Below, piece by piece: positions 48,120 to 57,340 of a stretch of DNA of 64,000 nucleotides (position 1 is its first letter; the number at the start of each line of letters is the position of its first letter). Made by a program: the position numbers and the translations under genes. Origin of the DNA: Mycobacterium sp. 050128. Its GTDB lineage: Bacteria; Actinomycetota; Actinomycetes; Mycobacteriales; Mycobacteriaceae. The notes below the pieces were generated by a model. It was not told the DNA's origin and did not search any database. It saw only the letters and a program-made list of their open reading frames with translations. The stretch spans positions 682,001-746,000 of the forward strand of contig NZ_JAZGLW010000002.1 of assembly GCF_036409155.1 (NCBI RefSeq), read 5' to 3'.

Positions 48120-49456
48120 GAAAGCTCCGCCCTGCTGTTGCCGACCGCGAAGTACGAGTTGCCCAGCTCGGACGTTGGCAAGTGGCTGAAATGATTCCAG
48201 TAGTCGAACACGAAGCCGTCTGGCGCGATGAACTCGCTGATGGTGCGCGGCGAAATTCGGCCGAGCTCAGGATGATTGTTGGCGATAATCACCACCGACG
48301 CACCGCTCACCGCATCGCCGAGCCGATCGAATGCCTGCTCGTCGGGGAAGGTCGTCCCCAAGTGCCCGGTCGCGATGACCGGGTCGAATAGCCGGATTTC
48401 GGCGTCGGGATGGGCCTTCTTCAGTTGGTCCAACACTTTGATGGACATCGATCCGCGAAGATCGTCGGTGGCCGGGATACCCTTAAAAGCCATGCCTAAC
48501 AAGGCTATTCGTAAAGGCGAGGGCAGGTTGCGCCTGGCGACTTCGTCGCTGATGAATTTGACGGTCTCCGCCGGCTGTCGCTCGTTGACGAGCCGGCCCG
48601 CGATGGTGATCTCCAGTTCGATTCCGCGAGTGCGAGCGCTCTGCAGCAGGATGTGCGGGTCCTTCTCCAGGCACGGACCACCCACTAGGCCAGGCAGCGG
48701 CACACTCGTCCGCTTGTAACCCAGCTTCCCCGAGGAGATCACCTCGTGCGCGTTGACCCCGAACGCATCGCACAATCGCGCCACCTCGTTGGCGAACGCG
48801 AAATGCACGTCGCGATAAGTGTTGTCGACGAGCTTGATGATCTCGGCGGCCTCCGGGCTGGACACCGCGACGATGGAGTTGGTCAGCCGCCGGAAGACCG
48901 CCGCGGCACGGTCGCTGACAGCGGGGTCATCCGCGCCCACAATCTGCGGCAACTCGCGCAGTTCTTGCAGCGCTTGGCCTTCGAGTGTTCGCTCGGGGCA
49001 CATCGCGATGTCGAAGCGCTTGCCGGACTCGGCGAGGATGGGCGAGACCACATCCCGGGTGGTCCCGACTTTGACCGTGGAACGCAGGATCACCAGCGCG
49101 CCGTCGCTCATGTTCGCGGTGACCTCGCGGCTGGCCGCCTCGATCATGTCGGTGCGCACGAGTCCCTCGCTGGACAGCGGCGTGCCGACCGTGATGATGT
49201 ATGTGTCGCACACCGCATCTGGACTGAGTTGCCCGACGGCCACCAGGCTTCCCGAGCCGACCACCCGCGACAGCGCTTCGGGCAATCCGGTTTCGGAGAA
49301 GTGTGGGAGACCGGCGTTGGTCTGTTCAACGACCTCGGACCGCTTCTCAACGCCGATCACCTTGTTGCCGGCCTCGGCCAGCACGGTCGCGAGCGTCAGC
49401 CCGACGTAGCCAAGACCGATGACGCCTACGTCGTAGTGCGAAACTGGCAGACCCAT
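48116..49456 (-). CDS. UDP-sugar 6-dehydrogenase (UDP-glucose/ManNAc dehydrogenase family)
   Basis: A 446-residue enzyme that oxidises a nucleotide sugar twice to the uronic acid. The N-terminal NAD domain starts V-G-V-I-G-L-G-Y-V-G-L-T; the central domain has M-C-P-E-R-T-L-E-G near 165 and the catalytic Cys in G-G-P-C-L-E-K-D-P near 261; the C-terminal domain has G-M-A-F-K-G near 335. These details fit the WecC/UDP-ManNAc dehydrogenase branch at least as well as plain UDP-glucose dehydrogenase, so the donor is left open. The ATG at 49456 follows GGGAGGGAAC. It is the first gene of a minus-strand operon with the SDR, Fcl-like, FkbM and glycosyltransferase genes. Confidence 0.88.
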   Translation of the reverse strand: MGLPVSHYDVGVIGLGYVGLTLATVLAEAGNKVIGVEKRSEVVEQTNAGLPHFSETGLPEALSRVVGSGSLVAVGQLSPDAVCDTYIITVGTPLSSEGLVRTDMIEAASREVTANMSDGALVILRSTVKVGTTRDVVSPILAESGKRFDIAMCPERTLEGQALQELRELPQIVGADDPAVSDRAAAVFRRLTNSIVAVSSPEAAEIIKLVDNTYRDVHFAFANEVARLCDAFGVNAHEVISSGKLGYKRTSVPLPGLVGGPCLEKDPHILLQSARTRGIELEITIAGRLVNERQPAETVKFISDEVARRNLPSPLRIALLGMAFKGIPATDDLRGSMSIKVLDQLKKAHPDAEIRLFDPVIATGHLGTTFPDEQAFDRLGDAVSGASVVIIANNHPELGRISPRTISEFIAPDGFVFDYWNHFSHLPTSELGNSYFAVGNSRAELS

Positions 49457-49677
49457 GTTCCCTCCCGACAGTCGATGTGCCAATCATTGCCGAACCGGCC
49501 GGATCTGCGGCGCGAAATGCTCTCCAAGCACGGCTTCGACATGCGGTAAACATCTCCTTCGTCCTTGCCCTGCAACGCGCCGCACCCGGTAGTGTGCCAC
49601 CCAATGGGTCTGGGCTGCCCGGCGGCAGTTGAAGTCCCTGCTTTGCTTCGTTTCGCGCAGAACCGAGGAGAATGCAG

Positions 49678-51171
49678 ATGAATCAATCCGCCACTTTGCT
49701 ACGCAATCCGGTCACGTCGATCCGTGCGGGATACACGGCCATCACCAGCCAATCCCCGCGCACCCTCGTGCTCGGCACCATCTTGCTGGCATCAGCGGTT
49801 TCAGGGTTCACCGGTTTCGTTCTCACGCAATACTTCGCGATCGACGCCATTTCGTCGCTACTCGCCTTCCCGTACGCGGATTGCTATCTCGACTGGGGCA
49901 CCAACATCGGTCGCCACTGCTTTAGTGACTACGCATATGAAGTGATGTTCGGCATGCGCGCCAACCCATGGCAACCATTCGAGATCATTCTGCAGCCGGA
50001 CATCCATCAGATGGCCGTGAACAACTACCCGGCGGCCGGAACGCTTCCACCACTCATTTTCGGGTGGGTGGGCAAATTGGTGGGTGCGCCGGTCATTGGG
50101 ATCCTGGGTTACCTGCTCGCGTTGGCAATCGCGGTCCTTTCGCCCGCCGTCTGGGCGGCTCGGGGCGCTCGTGGTCTCGAGCGGATCGTGGTTTTCGTGG
50201 CCTGCGGCGCCGCGGCCGTCCCGGTGTGGTCGGTGATCGATAGGGCCAACTCGGTCGGCTTCCTGGCCCCGGTCGGCCTGGTGTTTCTGATTGCGCTGGT
50301 TCGGCAACGGTGGGGACTCGTGGCGGCCATGGTGGTGCTCGCCGCCCTGTTGAAGCCACAATTCGTTGTCCTGGCCATCGTGCTGTTCGCGGTCCGCCAA
50401 TGGCGGTGGGGCGGCATCGCGATCGGCAGCGCCGTGGTGTTGAACGCGGCCGCATATCTGTTCTGGCCGCAGGACTTTCCGCACACCATCATGCAATCGG
50501 CGGCCAGCACCCTTGGTTACGCAAGCGGCAGCGTCGGCGTCGTCGCGACCTCAAACGTGTCGTTTGGCAGGTCACTCCTCTTGGCGCCGGACATTCTGAT
50601 GTTCATGCAGACAGGCGGCAAAATGCCCGACGGCTATCTGGCGGCCCCGCGAGCGCTGATCGGGTACGTCGTCCTCGTCATCGTCATCGTCGCCATACTG
50701 GCTCTTGGGCGGCGCATCCCGCCCGTCATCGCGGGGATCGTGCTGCTGGTTACGGCGTCCCTGTTCCCCATCGTGGCCATGAGCTACTACTACGTGTTCG
50801 CATTACCGATCGCGGCGCTGCTGGTGCGGGATCCGAACGGGCCGCCGGGCACCGGGATCCTCGACCGGCTCGCAACCGTCGCCGGCCAACATCGCAGCGT
50901 CGGCATTTGGCTGAGCCTGTCCACGGCGCTCACCCTCGCGACGATCGCCCTGCCGAGTCCGCCGATGCAGGTGCTGTTGTACCGCAAAGACGGCCCGCCG
51001 ATCTCGGAGCTGACGGTGATCACCACGGCGACGCTGGTGCCGATGCTGTGGCTCGTCACGATCGCCATCGTCATCGTCACGTATGCGCGCAGACCGGCTA
51101 CCAACGAACCGTCACAGGAGACAAGCGCGACAGTGGAGTCGCCCGAGCCTGCGGCCACGACCACGTCCTAA
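49678..51171 (+). CDS. Polytopic GT-C-like glycosyltransferase (DUF2029/GT87 type)
   Basis: A 497-residue integral membrane protein with about 10-12 transmembrane segments. The first helix near residue 30-50 is followed by a long extracytoplasmic loop containing F-P-Y-A-D-C-Y-L-D-W and N-N-Y-P-A-A-G-T-L-P-P-L-I-F, where GT-C enzymes keep their acidic and loop motifs. L-K-P-Q-F near residue 220 is the common L-K-P-x-x motif of GT87 mannosyltransferases. It would use a polyprenyl-phosphate sugar outside the membrane. ATGs at 49672 and 49678 compete; GAGGAG lies seven bases from the second. Substrate unknown. Confidence 0.75.
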   Translation: MNQSATLLRNPVTSIRAGYTAITSQSPRTLVLGTILLASAVSGFTGFVLTQYFAIDAISSLLAFPYADCYLDWGTNIGRHCFSDYAYEVMFGMRANPWQPFEIILQPDIHQMAVNNYPAAGTLPPLIFGWVGKLVGAPVIGILGYLLALAIAVLSPAVWAARGARGLERIVVFVACGAAAVPVWSVIDRANSVGFLAPVGLVFLIALVRQRWGLVAAMVVLAALLKPQFVVLAIVLFAVRQWRWGGIAIGSAVVLNAAAYLFWPQDFPHTIMQSAASTLGYASGSVGVVATSNVSFGRSLLLAPDILMFMQTGGKMPDGYLAAPRALIGYVVLVIVIVAILALGRRIPPVIAGIVLLVTASLFPIVAMSYYYVFALPIAALLVRDPNGPPGTGILDRLATVAGQHRSVGIWLSLSTALTLATIALPSPPMQVLLYRKDGPPISELTVITTATLVPMLWLVTIAIVIVTYARRPATNEPSQETSATVESPEPAATTTS

Positions 51172-51188
51172 GCCACGGCGCACCCGCT

Positions 51189-51692
51189 CTAGGTGGTGTG
51201 CGAAGTCTCATCTCCGGTGGTCTGCGCGTCAGCGGCACCGCGCCGGAAAGAAAAGAAGCGGTGGCCAACATAGTTCAGCAGCAGGATGGGCACAAAGACT
51301 ATCGCCTGCGCTACGACGCGCTGCACGCCCAACTCGACCAGCACAGTCAGGGCGACGGCGTTGAGGCCAAACGTGGTGAGGTAGACGGTCTCGAAGCGCG
51401 CAAGGTCACGCAGCACGTGGCCCCGGACACGGAACACCAGCCGGCGGTGCATCACGAAGGCGAACAGCACGCTCAGGATGTGCGAAATGCTGACGGTCAC
51501 CAGCGCCCCGGCTACCGCGCCGAACTGTCGATCGATGAGGTGGCCCACGGTCACCGAGCAGGCGACGAAGAGGCCGAACCCGACGACGGTGTTGATGCCT
51601 CCTACCAACAGGAACGCCATGCGCTGGTCTCGGACGAGCCGGATCAGTGGCCCCGGGGGCGCCGATTCGGGCGGGAGGTCGAATTCAGTCAT
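51189..51692 (-). CDS. GtrA-family membrane protein
   Basis: A 167-residue GtrA-like protein with four predicted transmembrane helices (about residues 26-46, 56-76, 88-108 and 118-138). M-A-F-L-L-V-G-G-I-N-T-V-V-G-F-G-L-F is the classical GtrA opening, and F-V-M-H-R-R-L-V-F-R and N-Y-V-G-H-R-F-F-S-F are the two short conserved loops. GtrA proteins are thought to flip polyprenyl-linked sugars or assist their use. The ATG at 51692 has GGGAGG upstream. A GtrB-like GT2 is encoded at 60206-61207 and could be its partner. It lies 59 bases after the methyltransferase on the same strand. Confidence 0.85.
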   Translation of the reverse strand: MTEFDLPPESAPPGPLIRLVRDQRMAFLLVGGINTVVGFGLFVACSVTVGHLIDRQFGAVAGALVTVSISHILSVLFAFVMHRRLVFRVRGHVLRDLARFETVYLTTFGLNAVALTVLVELGVQRVVAQAIVFVPILLLNYVGHRFFSFRRGAADAQTTGDETSHTT

Positions 51693-51751
51693 TCGAGGCG
51701 ATCTGCTCCGGGTCACCGCAGGCCTGTCTGAGTGCCATATACCGGCCGCAC

Positions 51752-52642
51752 TCAACCGGGGACGCGACCCGCGAAGACGGTCTCGGCGCCCAGGCCATCG
51801 TCGGACCCTGCGTAGACCTCAGGTTCGAATCCCGCCTCACGCACGAAATCGACTATGTCGCGGCCGAATTCGGTGAATGTCAACATGTCGACGCCCACCG
51901 GGATGTACCGGTAAGCGCCGCTGCCCCTCCCGTGGTAAAGGGCCGGCAGCAGATGCTCGATCTCACCGTCGTCGCCAATCCGCGCGCGCGTTTCCGTCGC
52001 CGCGCGCGTCCACACGATCGGCACCGTGAAGATGTGACGGCCTCCCGGCCGCAGTACCCGCCGCGTCTCGGCCAGCGCGACCCGGAAGTCCGGGACATGC
52101 TCCAACGTGTCGGACGACAGGACGATGTCGAAGGAGGCGTCGGGGTAGGTAAGCCGACAGATGTCTTCATTACGGCTACCGTCGACGACCTCGCCCAGGC
52201 CGTCTGGCCCCCGGTAGTCGGAGAACATGAGCCGCGGCAGTCGCCGGAGCAGTCCGTGCAGCGAATCGGGCGGGCCGATCGTGTTTATTTCTGCGACATC
52301 GAGTTTGCGGAACGCGGGGTCCTCGACCAGTTCGCGGAACGACATACATCCGGGGGCACCGTAGAGAGCGACGAGGACCTCGGCGATCCGCCTCACTCTC
52401 AGGTTGCTGCAGCAGGACCGGCAGAACATGCTCTCGCGCCGGGTGTATGCGCGGGACACATCGGCATCGGCCCAGAAGGTATGCAACTCATCGGGGAGGG
52501 TCCAGGAATTGAAGGCGAACGTCGTGTCGGCGCCGCATGAGACGCAGCGGCCCGCTTCGTCGGTCCGGCGATCGCGCAGCGGGCGCACGTTGAGGAGCAC
52601 GGGCGTCCCGAACCGGGCTTTGACTTTCGCCACCAGGCTCAC
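51752..52642 (-). CDS. SAM-dependent methyltransferase with N-terminal Cys-pair motif
   Basis: A methyltransferase of about 296 residues. An N-terminal C-V-S-C-G pair (near 33) and C-R-S-C-C pair (near 75) look like a treble-clef zinc site. The catalytic domain lacks a textbook GxGxG but carries L-S-S-D-T-L-E-H-V-P-D-F near 180 and V-L-R-P-G-G-R-H-I-F-T-V-P, the post-motif blocks of Methyltransf_11-type enzymes. GTG at 52642 (V-S-L-V-A-K-V-K) is a reasonable start; the frame is open to 52678. It begins a minus-strand pair with GtrA. Sugar O-methylation is possible but unproven. Confidence 0.78.
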   Translation of the reverse strand: MSLVAKVKARFGTPVLLNVRPLRDRRTDEAGRCVSCGADTTFAFNSWTLPDELHTFWADADVSRAYTRRESMFCRSCCSNLRVRRIAEVLVALYGAPGCMSFRELVEDPAFRKLDVAEINTIGPPDSLHGLLRRLPRLMFSDYRGPDGLGEVVDGSRNEDICRLTYPDASFDIVLSSDTLEHVPDFRVALAETRRVLRPGGRHIFTVPIVWTRAATETRARIGDDGEIEHLLPALYHGRGSGAYRYIPVGVDMLTFTEFGRDIVDFVREAGFEPEVYAGSDDGLGAETVFAGRVPG

Positions 52643-52913
52643 TTCGCCGAAGCCCCCATCGGCGCAGCCTGGGGGCACCCAGATAGCGCCTCGGTCGGGC
52701 TCATAGTCGATTCCGCGATCTCATATGCGGACACAGCGTTGAAAGCTATCACGCAAACCGTGGCCGTAGCGCAGAACATATTGGATCTACGAGGACTCGC
52801 AGCTGGCCATCGTCACACCGGACCGTGTTATACGGTGGGTTCGCGCTTGGGGGCGCGTCCCTCCCCCGTAACCCCGCCGAATTCCGCCCAGCCGAGCAGT
52901 AGGAGGCAGCGTT

Positions 52914-53777
52914 GTGACGCCATTGGTTTCGGTCGTCGTGCCCGTGTACAACAACGTCGCGTACGTGGATGCGACCGTCGAGTCGATTTTGGCGCAGACT
53001 CTGCCCGACTTCGAACTAGTGATTTCGGACAATGCGTCCACCGACGGCACCTGGGAGGCACTGCAGCGTCACACCGCCGACCCGCGGGTCCGATTGACCA
53101 GGCTGCCCTCCACCGTTTCGGCAAACGAGAACTTCAATCACGTCACCAAGCTCGCCACGGGCGAGTTCGTCAAATTGGTGTGCGCCGATGATCTGCTCTA
53201 TCCCGATAATCTCGAGGTGCTGGTCACGGAATTGAAAGCGGACCCGTCGGCGGTCCTGGCTGTCAGTTCCCGAGACGTCATCGACGCCAGCGGAAAGACT
53301 GTGCTGCGCAACCACGGGTTGGCCGGACTGCGCGGCCGCGTCCCCGGTACCGAGGCGGTTCGGCGCAGCGTGCTCACCGGCACAAATATTTTCGGCGAGC
53401 CACCCTCCGCCTTGTTCAGGCGCTCTGCCCTGATGGAAATCGGCGGGTGGGACTCGCGTTTTCCCTACCTCATGGATTTCGTGACTTACAGCGCGCTGCT
53501 ACTGCGGGACAACGCCAATCTCGTAGCGGTACCCCGACCATTATGGGCATTCCGCATGAGCGGTTCTCAGGTGAGCGTCGGAACGCAGATACAGGCCCAG
53601 GCCAGCCAGGTCGTGGATTTCTTCCACGCGTTGGCTGCCGAGCACCCCGGGCTGCTTGGCCGCCGCGACCTGCTGATCGGCACCACGCGAGCCCGAATCA
53701 ACGCCCTGGCCCGGCACGCGATGTACCGCTGGCTTGGCCGGCGGATGCGCCCCGCCGCCACCGATGACGGCGCATAG
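52914..53777 (+). CDS. Glycosyltransferase family 2
   Basis: A 287-residue GT-A transferase opening V-S-V-V-V-P-V-Y-N-N-V-A-Y, with I-S-D-N-A-S-T-D-G-T and the metal-binding C-A-D-D-L-L-Y. F-G-E-P-P-S-A-L-F-R-R and G-W-D-S-R-F-P-Y-L-M-D-F near 180 form the acceptor region. The GTG start has GTAGGAGGCAG upstream, an excellent ribosome site. Donor unknown; the position between drrC and the deoxysugar genes suggests a glycan-specific transferase. Confidence 0.88.
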   Translation: MTPLVSVVVPVYNNVAYVDATVESILAQTLPDFELVISDNASTDGTWEALQRHTADPRVRLTRLPSTVSANENFNHVTKLATGEFVKLVCADDLLYPDNLEVLVTELKADPSAVLAVSSRDVIDASGKTVLRNHGLAGLRGRVPGTEAVRRSVLTGTNIFGEPPSALFRRSALMEIGGWDSRFPYLMDFVTYSALLLRDNANLVAVPRPLWAFRMSGSQVSVGTQIQAQASQVVDFFHALAAEHPGLLGRRDLLIGTTRARINALARHAMYRWLGRRMRPAATDDGA

Positions 53778-54188
53778 CGCGACGCGCGCAATCCGTAGAA
53801 AGCCGCAGTCGAGAGGCGGCACCGCGGGGGAGCCAATTCGACCGAGATGGGCCGGTCCCGGTATCTGCGTTGCGCGCGAACTTGTTGTGGCAGCTTGGAA
53901 TTGATCAGAGCCAGGTTGCGGCGGACGGTCGGCCGGACAGCAACCTCGAGCGTTGGCACCAGCCGCGAGGGCGGGTGGTCCTCAAACATTCGATGGCAAA
54001 CACCAGACTCTTTGCCGCTTGGTAGTCGGTTGGCCCGATAATCAGCCCGTGGCTCTTCGAAGCGGTCATACTACGTTGGCGTGCGAGATCTTGATAAGGA
54101 GCTTCGGTGAAGGAGACGTGAATATCGACACGTGCGTCATTTTTGCCCGGCAGACCCGGCCTCCTACCCGATCCACGCCGGGGTTGCC
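53778..54188. other. Non-coding gap, nothing recognisable
   Basis: This stretch of 411 bases separates the glycosyltransferase and the SDR gene on the same strand. Short open frames in several phases have no ribosome site and no family resemblance. It is plausibly the promoter region of the SDR-methyltransferase pair, and it may include a degraded gene end. No repeat or hairpin stands out. Confidence 0.5.
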
Positions 54189-55022
54189 ATGACTATCACC
54201 TTGACCGGGGCAACCGGCTTCGTCGGAAGACAGATTCTGCATCACCTCCTGGAGCGCGGCTGCCCGGTGCGGGTGATCGTTCGCGATCCGTCTCGCATGC
54301 AAGGCATCTCGTCAGGCGGGCGGCTGGAGATCGTGCAAACTCCCGACTTGTTCGCGGAACCAACCGGCAGGCTGGAAGAGTTGCTCGAAGGTTCGGAGAC
54401 CTTGGTGCATGCGGCGTGGTACGCGAAGCCAGGCGAATATCTCACGTCGCCACTGAACCTCGATTGCCTCACCGGCACACTCAATCTTGCCCGCGCCTTC
54501 ACCGCGGTCAACGGCAAGCGTTTCGTCGGTGTCGGAACCTGCGCGGAGTACGACACTTCAGCAGGCCTGATGACGACCGATACCCCGTTGGCGCCGAATA
54601 CCCTGTATGCGGCGTGCAAGGCCGCTGTCTTTCAAGTACTCGGGTGTCTTCTCGATACGGAGGGCATGACGTTCGCGTGGTGTCGGATCTTTTACCTGTA
54701 TGGGGAAGGTGAAGACGAGCGCAGGCTGATTCCCTACATCCGGAAGCAAATTGCGGCGGGCCAAGAAGTGCTCCTCACGCGCGGGGAGCAGGTCCGCGAT
54801 TTCCTCGACGTAAAGGAAGCCGCCCAGATGATCACTGACGTCGCGCTGGGGCAACAGCGAGGCGCGGTGAATATTTGCTCGGGCGAAGAGACGACCGTTC
54901 GGCAACTCGCCGAACGCATTGCCGACGAATATGGTCGGCGGGAATTGTTGCGTTTTGGGGCACGGCCAGAAAACGCATTTGACCCACCGCGAATCGTCGG
55001 TGCGCGGAAGGACATAGGGTGA
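54189..55022 (+). CDS. NAD(P)-dependent nucleotide-sugar reductase (SDR)
   Basis: A 277-residue SDR. The cofactor motif is T-L-T-G-A-T-G-F-V-G-R, followed by V-H-A-A-W-Y-A-K, G-V-G-T-C-A-E-Y-D and the Y-A-A-C-K (YxxxK) pair near residue 140. The C-terminal region D-F-L-D-V-K-E-A-A is typical of sugar epimerases and reductases. Next to a CDP-glucose 4,6-dehydratase, an RmlC-like epimerase and a C-methyltransferase, the likely job is 4-keto reduction of a branched CDP-deoxysugar. ATG at 54189 was chosen; the open frame begins at 54132. The stop overlaps the next start as GTGA. Confidence 0.83.
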   Translation: MTITLTGATGFVGRQILHHLLERGCPVRVIVRDPSRMQGISSGGRLEIVQTPDLFAEPTGRLEELLEGSETLVHAAWYAKPGEYLTSPLNLDCLTGTLNLARAFTAVNGKRFVGVGTCAEYDTSAGLMTTDTPLAPNTLYAACKAAVFQVLGCLLDTEGMTFAWCRIFYLYGEGEDERRLIPYIRKQIAAGQEVLLTRGEQVRDFLDVKEAAQMITDVALGQQRGAVNICSGEETTVRQLAERIADEYGRRELLRFGARPENAFDPPRIVGARKDIG

Positions 55023-56077
55023 CTCAGATTACACAGCTTTACGAACAGTCCGATTTTCCCATCTTTCAGAATCGGATGTACAACTCCGTCCAGGAGGCAC
55101 GCGACTGTCCCCGCGGCGACATTCGCCTGGTTCAGAACGGCATCAGCGGACTCATCTACAACGACGCCTTCCAGCCGGACTTGATGAACTACGACGCGGC
55201 ATACCAAAACGAGCAGGCGCACAGTCAGCTGTTCCAAAGTCATCTTGAGCAAGTTGCCGCCATCGTCGAGCAGAACTTGGGCACCGATCAGCTGGTCGAG
55301 GTCGGTTGCGGCAAAGCGCATTTCCTTGAGTTGCTGCTGTCACGCGGTTGCTCTATCACCGGCTTCGATCCCACCTATGAGGGTGACAATCCCGATGTCC
55401 AGCGACACTATTTCGGCGAGGGCGTGACGGTGTCGGCCAAAGGAATCGTCCTGCGTCACGTGCTGGAACATGTGCAGGACCCCTTCAGCTTTCTCGAAGG
55501 CTTGCGCGACGCCAACGGGGGAGGGCTAATTTACATCGAGGTGCCGTGCTTCGAGTGGATTCTTGACGCCAACGCCTGGTTCGACATCTTTTACGAGCAT
55601 GTGAACTACTTCCGGCTCGGGGATTTTTCGAGAATGTTCGGCAAGGTGCAAGACAGCGGGCACCTGTTTGGTGGCCAATATATCTATGTGGTCGCTGACC
55701 TCGGAAGCCTGCGGCCACCTGTTGCCGGCCCGGCCGATCGGGTGGACTTCCCGCAAGATTTTCTGGCCATGGCGAACCTCGCACCATCCGGCGGAGCAGG
55801 CGGGCTCAGTGCCGTATGGGGCGCGGCATCGAAAGGCGTCATCTATTCGCTGTTGCGGGAACGCTGCGGCAATCCGGTCGATGTTCTTATCGATATCAAC
55901 CCCGATAAGTGCAACAAATTCGTGCCGGCCACTGGTCTACGCGTGATGTCCCCGGACGAGGGGATGGCGAAGCTCGCTCCCGGTGCAGACATCTATGTGA
56001 TGAACTCCAATTACTTGGAGGAGATCCGCATGATGACAAAGGATCAATTCACGCTGATTAGCATTGAGCGCCAATAA
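55019..56077 (+). CDS. SAM-dependent methyltransferase with C-methyltransferase-like C-terminus
   Basis: A 352-residue protein. The SAM domain has L-V-E-V-G-C-G-K-A-H-F-L-E near residue 91 and L-R-H-V-L-E-H-V-Q-D-P-F near 142. The region D-I-F-Y-E-H-V-N-Y-F near 190 recalls the Y-H-E-H segment of sugar C-methyltransferases, and the C-terminal block V-W-G-A-A-S-K-G-V-I-Y with D-I-N-P-D-K-C-N-K-F-V-P resembles their C-terminal domain. Unlike the enzyme at 56117-57340, it lacks the N-terminal Cys zinc motif. It is translationally coupled to the reductase upstream. It may be a second sugar methyltransferase. Confidence 0.8.
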   Translation: MTQITQLYEQSDFPIFQNRMYNSVQEARDCPRGDIRLVQNGISGLIYNDAFQPDLMNYDAAYQNEQAHSQLFQSHLEQVAAIVEQNLGTDQLVEVGCGKAHFLELLLSRGCSITGFDPTYEGDNPDVQRHYFGEGVTVSAKGIVLRHVLEHVQDPFSFLEGLRDANGGGLIYIEVPCFEWILDANAWFDIFYEHVNYFRLGDFSRMFGKVQDSGHLFGGQYIYVVADLGSLRPPVAGPADRVDFPQDFLAMANLAPSGGAGGLSAVWGAASKGVIYSLLRERCGNPVDVLIDINPDKCNKFVPATGLRVMSPDEGMAKLAPGADIYVMNSNYLEEIRMMTKDQFTLISIERQ

Positions 56078-56116
56078 ATTTCACCCGCGGTCGCTCTGAT
56101 CGCTCCCTGCCGGGCT

Positions 56117-57340
56117 TCACAGGAAGCTCAACTCGGGAACCGCCGTCACGAATCTCGCGCCTCCCTCGGCAAGATCTTTCAACTGCGTCCGCACTTCTTG
56201 AGCGATGTTCCTGGGCAAGATCACCACATAGTCTGGCGGATTTTCCCACAGCACCTCAGGCGCGCGGATCGGAATATGGCTTCCCGGCAGGAATTTCCCC
56301 TGTTTCGATGGTGCGGCATCACACACGTACGGCAGCAAGTCGGGCCTGACACCGGCGTAGTTCAGCAGAGTATTACCTTTTGCGGCCGCTCCGTAGGCCG
56401 CCACGCGCCGACCGGCACGCTTTTGCTCGATCAGGAAGACCAGCAGATCGTCCTTGACCCGGTCGGTACGCTTCTGAAACTCGGTGTAGGTCTCCAGCCG
56501 AGTCACCCCGAACTCGTCCTCGCGCGCGAGCAGCGCAGCGACGCGGTCCATCGTGGCGATCGTCGCGTCGGCGTGGCAGCCGTACACCCGCAGGCTGTTG
56601 CCGTGGGTCGGCAGTTCCTCGACATCCCACACGCGCAAGCCGGCTTCGGCGAAGATGCGGGCCACCGTGGTGAGTGACAGGTAAGAGAAATGTTCGTGGT
56701 AAATCGTGTCGAACTGGGTCTGTTCGATCAATGGGACGAGGTGTGGAAATTCCAGTGTGACAGTGCCTTCGGGCTTCAGCGCGGCAGCCAATCCACGGGT
56801 GAAGTCGTTGATGTCGGGCACGTGGGCGTACACATTGTTGCCCGCGATCAGATCCGCCGACCGCCCTTCATCCGCCAGTTGACGCCCTAGGGCTTCACCG
56901 AAGAACTCCCGCAAGACGGGGATACCCAACGCCTCGGCGGCCGCGGCCGTGCTCGCCGTTGGCTCGATGCCGAGGCACGGAATACCTGCTGCCACAAAGT
57001 TTTTTAAAAGGTAGCCATCGTTGGATGCCACCTCGATGACAAAACTCCCGGGCCCAAGCCGCAACCGGTCGCTGATCACGCGCGCGTAGCCGGCCGCATG
57101 GTCGAGCCAACTGCTGGACGTGCTGGAGAAGTAGGCGTAGTCGGCGCTGAACAATTCCTCGGCACGTGCGTAGTCCTCGGTCTGTACCAGCCAGCACCGG
57201 TGGCACACCTTCACCCGCAGCGGGTAGTGCACCTCCGGGTCAGACAGCGCTTCGGCATAAACGTACGCATTAGACGGGGGCGCAAAGCCCAGATCGACAA
57301 AGCTGTGCTCCAAGTTGATGCCGCAGTGTCGGCATTTCAT
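56117..57340 (-). CDS. Sugar C-methyltransferase (TylC3/NovU type)
   Basis: A 407-residue three-part enzyme. The N-terminal zinc-binding module has C-R-H-C (residues 3-6) and a later C-H-R-C pair; the SAM domain has F-V-I-E-V-A-S-N-D-G-Y-L-L; the catalytic Y-H-E-H-F-S-Y motif lies near 215; the C-terminal domain has V-A-A-Y-G-A-A-A-K-G-N-T and G-K-F-L-P-G-S-H-I-P. This is the architecture of enzymes that add a methyl to C-3 (or C-5) of 4-keto-6-deoxysugars. The ATG at 57340 overlaps the stop of the RmlC-like gene; the frame open to 57931 is its shadow. It is the last gene of the rfbF-rfbG operon. Confidence 0.93.
   Translation of the reverse strand: MKCRHCGINLEHSFVDLGFAPPSNAYVYAEALSDPEVHYPLRVKVCHRCWLVQTEDYARAEELFSADYAYFSSTSSSWLDHAAGYARVISDRLRLGPGSFVIEVASNDGYLLKNFVAAGIPCLGIEPTASTAAAAEALGIPVLREFFGEALGRQLADEGRSADLIAGNNVYAHVPDINDFTRGLAAALKPEGTVTLEFPHLVPLIEQTQFDTIYHEHFSYLSLTTVARIFAEAGLRVWDVEELPTHGNSLRVYGCHADATIATMDRVAALLAREDEFGVTRLETYTEFQKRTDRVKDDLLVFLIEQKRAGRRVAAYGAAAKGNTLLNYAGVRPDLLPYVCDAAPSKQGKFLPGSHIPIRAPEVLWENPPDYVVILPRNIAQEVRTQLKDLAEGGARFVTAVPELSFL

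Noticed and set aside
53778..54188. Possible gene remnant between the glycosyltransferase and the SDR
   Set aside because: Translated in all phases it shows no consistent family resemblance, so I would not call a pseudogene.
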